From contig OZ038433.1 of NCBI GenBank assembly GCA_964036275.1, positions 3,222,013 to 3,286,012 on the forward strand: DNA of 64,000 nucleotides, given 5' to 3'. Positions within the stretch are counted from its first letter, which is position 1, and each line of letters begins with the position of its first letter. This document shows positions 51,601-61,700 of this stretch, piece by piece. The DNA comes from Litoditis marina. Lineage: Eukaryota > Nematoda > Chromadorea > Rhabditida > Rhabditidae. The position numbers and the translations under genes were made by a program. The notes under the pieces are model-generated. The model saw only the letters and a program-made list of their open reading frames with translations, made no database searches and had not been told where the DNA came from.

Positions 51601-54600
51601 GATTGCACCGCCTTATATGCAACACATGACTGAAAACGTAAACAACTAGCTAAAACAGTGTGAAAATTTATGATTTTTATTTTCGTCTCAGAGGCTGTCA
51701 ATATTGTGAATGTGAATATGGTACAATGAGCCGAGCCCTGACATAATAGTATAATCTAACAGCTCACCTGGACTCCCTTTTTGTTGGCTTTCGTGGGTCG
51801 CCAAGTGCCAGATTTTTCAACAGAATTCACCAGCATTCGCAGATTTCCATTGACACGGACAGCTTGGAAATAAATCCAACTCCCAAGCATATCACGCTTC
51901 GGCCATCTGGGAAAACGGTAATAGTTTGCCAACAATTTCAAAGAATAAAGATTAACCAACGAAAATCCACTCACTCTCTATATCTGGATCTGGACTGCAG
52001 TCAAGAGCATTACAAAACAAATTAAACTGATCTAATAAATATTGAATCTTCTAAAAATTCAATCACATTGCCGAAACTTATTTTTGGAACACGCATGAGA
52101 CAACCTTTTCAGCATGAAAAGACGGGTGCAACCAACAAACCTGACGGATTTGTCTGCGATAATCTCATGTTTTTCTTGTATGCACCATATAAAATGCGAT
52201 CCACTGTTTGAGATATGCGTCACTATCCCGAAGCACGGAAGAACTTCTTCACCTCGACCTTCCTCGGGCAAAACGACTGGCAACTTCTGTGAACAGAACA
52301 GAGAGAATGTTGCATGAAGACCAAGTATTCAAGTACGGGGAGTACTACCACAAATACACAATAAAACTTACTTTTTCGTCAAAAAATACATTGTCGGACG
52401 TGAAAAAGAAAAATCTGACAAGGAGGAGGGGAAGAGTGACACATTATTCCCATTCTTTTGTACACCGCCAATGAACAATTTACCAGCTGGTACTTTATCG
52501 CCATCGAGTATCGATAGCTGCACTTGGCCTCAATGCAGTGATGACCAAAGTTGGTACGCGAACAACTTTTTGGAGGGGGGGGGGGGGGTCGTTTTCGGCC
52601 AAACATTAGAAAAAAATAATAGAGATTTGGGACGATTTCGATAAATTCAAACTTCGAATTGGAATAATTCTGGTTCAGAAAGCTTGTTTTTGACTATTTG
52701 AAAAAATTGATTTTGAAAGGGGCGGGGGTCGTTCCGGCCCAGGCCGGTCAAAGTTTTGGTGATCCCTGGCTTCAAATGGCTACAGCTTTAATCAAATACT
52801 CACCGGAATGCTTTCATTGACAGAAGTGGGCTTTCTCCTGTAAGATATCTCGACCAAGTGTATGACCTTCCAACGAGAAGATTCTCCTGGACGCGAATGG
52901 CGCTGCAACCAGACAACGAACTCGCTGCAATGGATGTATAGTTCAATTGATCTGCTCATTAAGAGATGGACTCAGAACCGTTTTGATTTCGACCCTGATT
53001 CAAGACGATTTTGAGTTATTTAGAGGGTTGAGTCATCATCAGTTGAACTCTTCTGAGAAAACGACGACAAAACCAACAGTAATAATGAATCTAGTTCGGT
53101 CGAGGTCGAATTATGTATATGTATCATAACTACATCCAAAAAGACCATAACATATTATCAAAGAATACGTAGGTAATTGGCACGAACAGCACACAAATGT
53201 ATCATTACAACAGGACCACACTTATCATGGTGTCTGCAAACTGTTTAGCGAACATTCAGTACACTACAACAGTTTTGCGCTGCGGCGGTTGTCAATATAT
53301 ATATATACTTCCACTATATCTAGCCATGCTTGAAGAACAAATTGAAAGCTGCTTGTCAGCAATAGGCCTCCTACATGTGTGAGTTTAGTGGGTCACTGAG
53401 TGTTTGGAATCAAACCAAGAACCAAATGTTTTCCCACCATTTTTAGCAGCGAGAAGCAAGTCTCTAAACTCTAATAATACTTGTACTCACTCTCCGAAAT
53501 AGGTGTCGGCCGGAATTTTCTTCAACGCATCGACAATACGTCCAGTTTCCTTGCTTTCGAGTATAAAATGGCCGTCTTGTGTACGATTTCCGCGGTACAA
53601 ACACGTAGTCCTCACCTAAACAATATAAAAACAATACAAAACTTTGTGTACAGAATAGCTACAGTGTAATGTGTAATTCTTTAGCGTATATCATCAAAAG
53701 TAGGCACATATTGAAATAGGCAAACAAACTGGTTTCCACAGGCAAATTCTTAATTAAGGTGAAACTAAAAACATGAAAGCGTGCACTTGCCGAACCGAAG
53801 ACAACGCACAGCGCATTAAAAATGGCTAGAAAGAAATAGTTGAATGCTTTTCAGGAAAGCACCGTATTTCTCGCGGATCATCTGCCTCAAAGAAATACTA
53901 ACCTGCGGTACGCGATTGACCAACTGTGTGGGTAGTCGATTAGATACAATTTCAACGGAATTTTCCAGAATTCGAAGATCTCCGTTACGATGAACGGCTT
54001 TGAAGGAGATCCATTTTCCGATCAGGTCACCCGCCGGCCTCAAACATTGTGAAATAGAAAATCTAACCCTACCCCATCAAATACGTGACCTGCGAAACTA
54101 GTGAGGGAAATGAAAGGGTCTCTATAATAATAATCTTTTACGGCAACTATTTCAGCCATGTGATACTTTATTCAACTAACAACCAAGACAATTATCACTG
54201 ATGAATCCGCAGAGGGGTGGGGTCCGTAGAAGAGAAACTAGGCATGGGTGAGCTTTATTACCAGGTCATGCGGTCCGCCATGAAGATACCGCGCCGAGTG
54301 GGATCGAACCATGGTGTTTTGAGTGCTAGCGCGCACACAACCAGTCGACCACTCGGCCTCTACTCCGAGTTGCATACGAGTTTTCCATGTTGTTTTCGCG
54401 AACCGATTTCGCGGTTCGGGAATGGCTTGGTTGGTGGAATGAGATTCTAATCGCGCGTTTTCGTACTTGAAAATCTGTTTCCGGGGTCACGTAAGTGTAC
54501 TGGTACCCGATTACTGGGGAAAAAATAATGAAAAAACCAACATGCTAAACTTGTCTCCAATTACGTCTGTTTCCACATTAGGACACCAAACGAAGGCCAT

Positions 54601-57478
54601 TCCCCTCTCCAGCACGTGTCCCACGACTCCGTACCCCGAAAAAACGTCTTGAGGTTCCTCAAACTGATCTGGACCTCGTCTACTGCTAGTAAAGCCGTCG
54701 AAAATCGGTTCCTGAAACAAGATATAACAGAAATGCTTCGCTTTCTGTCGTACACGTAATCTGATCGTTCATTGATCTCCCTCGAGATTATGAGAGCGGC
54801 TTGGACAAAGGATAAGATGAAAACAAAAAAAAACCCACGTTTGGAGCTATAGGGCGAGGCGAGAAGTTCGATGCTTCCAATGGAGCAGGTACATGTTCTC
54901 TGGCGTCTATTCTCTGATTTTCACTCTGAAACAATACAAAATGTGTTTGATTGACATGGTATAGCACTAATAACTCCGAATCAATCAATCAATGCAGTGA
55001 AAAACTACGTTCGGTTGAAACGAACCGAACCGTTGATTGGATTCATCGAGATCCATTTCGTTTGTGGTGTTATCGGTTCGAGGAACACTTACATAATTGT
55101 CGACGGAGATGACTTTCTTCACAATGAAGATCGACTGATCGCGGTCGCGGGGACTGCTGATGGTGCTGAGGAGGACCCCAACAGTCTCCCCCGACTGCAT
55201 GAAGTGCCTCGGTACACGGGCATTCACGTCAATAATGAGCCCTGCGCAAAGAAAATCAATAATTGGAGCTGTAATCATTCTAGTTACACATTGAAAAGAT
55301 TACTGGTGTGAAAAAAAACGTGGCGAGTTTCGTCTCTACCACGAATCCCGAACTAATCATACCAAAATCGAATCAAAACCCATGTCGAATTTTCTTCGTT
55401 CTGATATGCATAATCATAACGCGAAAGAAAAACAATAGTCTAAAAATAATGAATAAAACTTAACAATACAGAAAACTCACCTAAATCTTTATTTTCGAGC
55501 AACATCACACCATCTCCATTAAACTTGAGAGGAACGGCAGTAGTTTCAAACTAAAAGAAGTAAACTATGAATTTTCTTTATCAAAGCTCTAGTATAGCAG
55601 AACTAGACCAAACTTCCACTCCATCTGTTGCTAGCAACAACATTTATTTTTCTAGAAACAATCGGGGGCCCGAAGTGAAGGGAAAGGAGCAGACTTTCGT
55701 AAAAAAAAGCTATACCACATTGCGTTCATCACTACGGGGTGATCCGCAATAACCTCGAGCAGGCCAATTCTACAACTAACCGGGTTTTTAGGTAACCTAA
55801 CCCTTTTTTGGTAACCTTTTTTCAGGTTACCTTGTTAGGTAACCTGTAAGTAACCTGAAACTATAATCCGGTTACCGTCCAAACTAACGGTAAAAACCAC
55901 ATTTTGCGTTAGAAAAACAGGTAACCTGTTTTTCATTTTAGGTTACCAACCGGTTACCTACTGAGGTAACCTGAAAAATAGGTTACCAAAAAAGGGTTAG
56001 GTTACCTAAAAACCTGGTTAGATATAGAATTCACCCCTCGAGCATACGTCGAACCGCATGTGGTGCAAACTACGAAAACAACCAATCAAACATAATAACA
56101 AACTTTCTGTGTTTTTCGAGATACTTGCGCTGCTCTATAGCGTTCTATAACTGGCATTATTGGTGTACCTCCGCCCTTACTGAAAAGTTTCATCAAACTG
56201 CTCACCATGACTGCGTTGCGAACGGGGTCCACGTACGAATGTGGCCAGTCCTCCTGAGGAAGAAGGCGCAAGTCAGTCACCATGTGCTTGGCCTTGTTAT
56301 GTGCTTGAGCACGCGGATTTCGTCTGCGAAACAAACGAAATATAAAAGTGTACAATCGTGAGTTATTGTCCACCTTATTATTGTGCCTTAATACTGATGT
56401 ATTCAGAGTAGGAAGAGAATAATAATAATAATAATAATCTTTTACGGCAACTATTTCAGCCGTGTGTTACTTTATACATACAAATACAACCAAGACAGTG
56501 ATCACAATGTAGTATCCGTAGAGGGGTGGGGTCCGTAGATGAGAAACTAGGCATGGGTGAGCGTTATTACCAGCTCATGCGGTCCGCCATGAAGATACCG
56601 CGCCGAGTGGGATCGAACCATGGCGTTTTGAGTGCTACCGCGCACACAACCAGTCGACCACTCGAGAAAAAGGAAAGAGGGGTTTATCACACTCGCAACC
56701 AATGTCTGTTTAGCATGAACTATAGAACTGTAAAGCACCTGACGTCGAGCAGATCTAACGTTATCACACAAATACCGAATTCAGTACTGCGCTATACCTT
56801 TGAGAAGAAGTTAGCAAGAACAGCTCAAGCAACAAATGTTTCCAAAAGTTCCAATTAACAATATATTTATATAACGAAATAACTTCGAAAACTACCTTAC
56901 TCTTACTTCCACGAAATGGCCCACAGCTATACCGTCTTTCCAGGAAAGTGGAACGATGGCTGAAATACCAAGTCGGAGTGGAACTACGAACATGGCTGTT
57001 GCGCATGAGCTGTTCACCACCGCCGGTAGCCAGCCCGACTCTTCGAAGCTCTGAAACATGAAACAAATAATGAAACAACTTAGAGGAGAGCAGAATTGAA
57101 AACTAGTTTGGGTACCCCGGGGTACATAAACATAACGTTGGGCTCGCCAAAAGAGACCAAAACATGTGAATTTTATGCAAATTAGGTGTGTTAGCTTGAG
57201 CAAATAAAGAATAAACTAGTTTCTGTTGAGCAGCTCTTTCATATTAGGTTTCATTTCTGCCTCTCTTTAATAGATGTATACTTGTAGAGAAATAATACTG
57301 AAACGGAGTTAACCACATCTTATCCTCATTTCAGATTACCAGAGAACTATTATATTAAAAAAAACATTATATAGCTTAACTTTTAATGGATAAAAGCCTT
57401 AAAACAAATAATAAAACTTAAACTTACGCAGGGATGGTATTGCACTACAGGATCCATCCGATCCGAAGATGGCACCAC
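48660..57478 (-). CDS. Gene C: largest complete member of tandem modular family
   Basis: Eighteen coding exons: 57457-57428, 57050-56896, 56323-56125, 55550-55481, 55241-55093, 54925-54839, 54711-54542, 54038-53903, 53615-53491, 52924-52804, 52286-52141, 51906-51768, 51497-51373, 51161-51044, 50718-50587, 49849-49754, 49449-49336, 48773-48660. Phases agree and give 741 residues. The start MDPVVQYHPC follows an acceptor (TTTGTAG) at 57478 by 21 bases. Modules alternate between two types: one with YGVVGHVLERGMAFVWCP then LIGKWISFKAVHRNGDLRIL, and one with CLYRGNRTQDGHFILE then FVVWLQRHSRPGESSRWKVI. The pair is repeated as FGIVTHISNSGSHFIWC..LGSWIYFQAVRVNGNLRML and CVYRGVITRDQHLVLE..FEVVVMRC..SGWKIVRLE. 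The tail has an acidic exon (DYGNLMVDDGGVYSDEEEED) and the C-terminal exon MSALDMITVLLENPTIAETI. Fold and function unknown. The repeating G-x-V, W-x-x-F pattern would suit small beta barrels, an inference only. Confidence 0.78.
48809..49003. mobile_element. Small foldback element, 195 bp
   Basis: The 17-base ends CTGAGACTCCTACAGTA (48809-48825) and TACTGTAGGAGTCTCAG (48987-49003) are exact inverted copies. The interior is AT-rich and non-coding. It lies in the last intron of gene C, beside the terminal exon. Confidence 0.65.
50440..50545. repeat. Long C and G homopolymer tracts
   Basis: A run of C (about 50449-50462) and, about 45 bases on, a run of G (about 50507-50520) with further G-rich sequence (GAGGAGGGAGGGGGG) flank GGAATCGCATTTGGAGGGGG. 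The two tracts are complementary and could pair or form G-quadruplexes. They lie in a gene C intron. Similar G runs are at about 15866-15880 and 52576-52587. Confidence 0.7.
54124..54362 (-). mobile_element. tRNA-derived SINE, copy 1
   Basis: Read on the minus strand it starts with a tRNA-like head: GGCCGAGTGGTCGACTGG (box A-like) and GGTTCGATCCCA (box B of a pol III promoter). A unique body (CATGGCGGACCGCATGACC, CGGACCCCACCCCTCTGCGG) follows, then a tail GTTGCCGTAAAAGATTATTATTAT. It matches the copy at 56419-56664. Not a working tRNA: no proper anticodon arm or acceptor pairing. In an intron of gene C, same orientation. Confidence 0.75.
55777..56020. mobile_element. Palindromic MITE, GGTTACC-rich
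   Basis: Ends TAACCGGGTTTTTAGGTAACC and GGTTACCTAAAAACCTGGTTA are near-perfect inverted copies extending about 40 bases each. The interior is a series of GGTAACC/GGTTACC motifs. Related in style to 2114-2334. It lies in a gene C intron between exons 56323-56125 and 55550-55481. Confidence 0.75.
56419..56664 (-). mobile_element. tRNA-derived SINE, copy 2
   Basis: Same head, body and tail as the copy at 54124-54362 with a few base changes, and a longer (ATT)n tail of about eight repeats, which is the usual signature of a retroposed 3' end. In another intron of gene C, same orientation as the gene. Confidence 0.75.
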
Positions 57479-58795
57479 CTACAAATAGATCATTTATTTG
57501 ATAAGTTCTCATCCTTCACGTTGACAGCAAATCACGTGAGATGAATCAAGAAAACTGCAACAATTCAATCGCAAAAGTACATTATTATCTAAAAGTCAAT
57601 GGAGAAAACGGCGCCACTGCCACTAAACTCAAATGGACTTCATGTTTTCACGTTTCTCGCTCCAATTAAACAGGTTTGATTTGCGGACAGCCTATGAAAA
57701 GAAGTTGACTGACTTTAGTTGAAAATCCAGAGCTCCCTAGAGAACAATGTAATGTTCAAGTGAAATCTTTGAGTCCCACAAAATCTTTGCTGGCAAACAA
57801 TAGTGAATAAAGGCAAATACACGGGACAAAGACCGAATAGATTTTTCACAAAACAAAATACACCATGTAAAATATTCTTCCCATGTAATAATGGCTTCAA
57901 AATTTCCACAAAAACAATATTGCAATTCAGAGCAGAGGAGCAGAAATGTCAGGTGAAGGGGGCTTTCTATTCAGAACTGGGTGCGGGTGCACCCAAAATT
58001 CGACTATTCTAGCATTTCGCGGCAGCAGCCTGCCTATAGTGACGCGTACTAGGCCAGTTCCTCCGCGACTGAGAGAGAAAGTGAGAGAGAGAGAGAGAAC
58101 CGCAAAACAACCGTTCGAAAATGGAATGCAAGAAATAACAATAATGAAATATAATGCACTGAGAGTAACATATGTAGAGATGGAGAGCGAAAAGTATGTG
58201 AATACTAGTAATACAATAATGGAATTCATTACATGAATACTGCATCAGAAGTCTTTCGAGGTTTCGCAGAAACCATGAAACAACATAATACACATACATA
58301 TTGAGAGTATCTTTCAACTGCACAATAACCAGTAAAAAATGAGCAGAATAGCCAATACAACAACTGACTCAAGCATAACCCGTTTCAACCGGGTACCAAT
58401 TTTATGACGAGTTTCTGATGAGAAGAAATTGAAAAAAAATGTAGAACTCTGAACACATAATCAGGCTGCGTTCATATTTTCCGACCTTTGGCGATACAGA
58501 GATGAAGCTTCACTTTGACGGGTTCTGTGAGTATCTTTGGATGATTATGAACGCAGCCCAATATGAGCATTTAAAACTACTCCATAATTAACCGCTATCA
58601 TACCCTATCTATTCAAAGAGTACAATTCAAAACAATGGAATTTAAAATTCAATCGTCAAGCTCGCCAAACAGCTTTGAAAAGACAACTAGTGAAAAAATA
58701 GTTATCACGAGTAACCTTAGCGTGGTAACCTTAGCAGTTGCTCGTGAGTTATATATATTTTTATTCAACTACAAGTATTTAAATTCTAGGGCAAA
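57479..58795. other. Intergenic region between genes D and C
   Basis: About 1.3 kb without a supported exon. It includes a GA-rich run (about 58070-58100) and a 95-base sequence (58464-58558) with 13-base inverted ends GGCTGCGTTCATA / TATGAACGCAGCC, possibly a tiny MITE without a clear target duplication. Confidence 0.5.
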
Positions 58796-61700
58796 CTATT
58801 CCTCGAAAACTAGATTGTTTATCCTGACAAATGCAGCCACGTCCTCCTGCTCGATTGTAGCGGCGATGGCAGGATTGTCCAGAAGAACGCACATCATATC
58901 CAACAGGGACATCTGAAACGTTTTCTGTTGTGACGTGAAAAGAATAACAGGAAACAAGGATGGTTGTCACATAAAACAATTAGTCGAACAACAGACTACA
59001 GAGCGCAGAAAGTGTTTTACTGGCGAAATTCGATAGATATAGTCTTTTTCATTCCAACTAAGAGCACTACAGTAAGATTTTGGAGCGTTCAGACTGTTTT
59101 CGCACTCAATTATGATCGCATGTACAAAGAGTTTTTCAGAATATTCTCGACTAATTGAAATTAGATTAGAATTGGAGAATTGGGGTAGAATAGAGAAGTC
59201 AATCGAAACATCTAATGTATACTGTCTCAGTAGAAATCACGTGGACTATGACAAAGTGTGCAGCTGTTGGTCCTAGAAAAATAGCAATGTCTGCCACCCA
59301 TCGAGACACCCCAAAAAGTTGTAGAAACCTCAGACATTCTGAGATACTATTGAAACCACGTGAAGAGCTCAGTAAACTCAATCCAGCTGACTTTTTTGAG
59401 CGGCCCTCCCTCCATGAGACCCATTTTTTTACAATGGGGTCCCATCTACATCTTACCTACTTTGTCGAAAAACGATGTATTCGGTCGGAATCCCAATTTT
59501 TGAGTCCCAGCGATGTTTCAAATCTGTGTAAATTTGAAGTCATCACCTTCTCATACTCCTCCAATCGTTTTGCGGGTGAAGATGTGGTGATTCGACCGGT
59601 GTCACCTATACTCCTTCTATGACTGTCACATGCAGAGAGAGCCGCCATCTCGCTAGCCATTGAAGACATCGTTTCGCTGTGCAACGAAGACGGCGAACGC
59701 GCCTGCAAAACAATACAAATACATAGATATATGTGAAACCTTCTCGAAAGACCTATTAAATATGAAACAATATTGTTGTTGTCTAAAAATAAACCAGAGT
59801 TTAGAAAAAAATACACTGGAACTTTTCTGTCAAAAATAGGAAATTTGGACAATTTTCTTTCATCTGTGTGTAAGCACTAATTAGTTACATTCGAATTCTG
59901 AGCTCTCCCAAACATATCTTGCGAATTCAAAAAAAGTTTCAAGTATAAGTGCTGATCTATTGCGCTGCTTAGTGGTTTTCATATATACGAAATCTAACAC
60001 GAACTCAAGAAAAATACCCAGTTGAGCTCAAGAAAGAACTACTTTGAATCATTTGTTAGGCACACATGGAAGGAACTTCCGAAGAAAATATTTTGAAACT
60101 TCCCCAGTTGAGCAGCCCGAAAAATACCCAGTTGAGCTCAAGAAAGAACTACTTTGAATCATTTGTTGGGCACACATGGAAGGAACTTCCGAAGAAAATA
60201 TTTTGAAACTTCCCCAGTTGAGCAGCCCGAAAAATACCCAGTTGAGCTCAAGAAAGAACTACTTTGAATCATTTGTTGGGCACACATGGAAGGAACTTCC
60301 GAAGAAAATATTTTGAAACTTCCCCAGTTGAGCAGCCCGAAAAATACCCAGTTGAGCTCAAGAAAGAACTACTTTGAATCATTTGTTGGGCACACATGGA
60401 AGGAACTTCCGAAGAAAATTTTTCGAAACTACCCCTTTACAACGATTTATTCAGGAGAAGAGTGCAATTATGAATACTGATCACACCTTGCTGGCCCGAT
60501 GATTCGCAGATAAAATATCCCACCTGTTTTCCACTGAGCCTCCTCTCCCTCGAACCCAATACTAGCCCCGGACGCTCTATTCCATTCGCGGATGAGCGAC
60601 CAGATACCACTTGGTCCAAAACATCATCCGGGTAGTTACTCTGAATACATTTGCAATTGCAATTATTAGAGAACAAACAACTCAGATAATTAATAAAACA
60701 TAGTTTCAGTAAGGGCCATACACACTTATTCGTTAGTTTAGTTCGTTCTTTAAGAATAAACGAACTGTGCCACTCCCACTAACAGAATAAATAGAGCGCA
60801 ATTACACTGCGTCCCGTTGAAAACGCAGTTAACACTGTACATGATCTACAGTAGCACGTAGCACCTTGACCTACGGTTACTGACCGCCATCGGGATACTT
60901 CCGCGTAACTGCTTCAACTCGGGCGGTGTCGTCTCCATTTTCGAGATTTTCCAGCGATGCGAATGCGTGTCACTGCTATGCCGCACCATCCATACCGTGA
61001 AAGTGCTGTAATACATCATATTTTCCCATCGCATCAAAAATGATTGAGTGGTAGAATGCTCGCCTTCCAAGCCAAAGAACCAACTTGTACAAGTACAACA
61101 CAGATACTCAAGATGCAAACGATGGGGATTTTTGCCATTTTGATCTTGTCACAAACTTTATACGAAACTTTAGTTTTTTTCTCTCTATTTTCCGTTCAAG
61201 GCACATGAGCGCAGACCAAAATTTAACAATCAAACGTACTGTCGAAGTGGAGTGTTGAGGGGCAGATATCCGTGTAGATCAATAACTTCACCGACAATTA
61301 CATTCCAAAGATTGGCGTGTCCGCACTTGTCCGTGCCGAGATAAACACATTCTCCCCTGATCTGGGATAACAGAATAATAAGTTAGTTTCAGATCAGAAA
61401 ACGAACCACAATCCACAAAACCGAACCAGCAAACTTTTCTAGACGGGTGTCAATATCACACCCATCTAGAAAAAGTTTAGAAAAAAAGGCTCTTTTGGTT
61501 TTGTGGATTTTGGTTTGTTTTCTGACCTGAACTTTTCATAGACGGGTGTCAAATCTAGTCATTCGAAAAAGCGCTATCCATAACATACACAGTCTCTTAG
61601 GGACTGATCAAACGAAATTCACCGTTAAGACTGAGAACGTGAGTGAAACAATCACCGACGCCAGATACCATTTCCAAGAACGAACTGCAATCATAGTGTA

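Noticed and set aside
54290..54362. tRNA gene on the minus strand
   Set aside because: Box A- and box B-like sequences are present but the cloverleaf is poor, and the same sequence recurs at 56600 with a shared non-tRNA body and (ATT)n tail, so it is a SINE.
57927..58229. Minus-strand frame of 100 residues with a hydrophobic start, possible first exon of gene C
   Set aside because: No donor in the right phase links it to the gene C exons, and it overlaps a GA-rich simple-sequence run.
60005..60425. CRISPR-like array of direct repeats
   Set aside because: The 110-bp units are contiguous without spacers and the setting is a eukaryotic intron.
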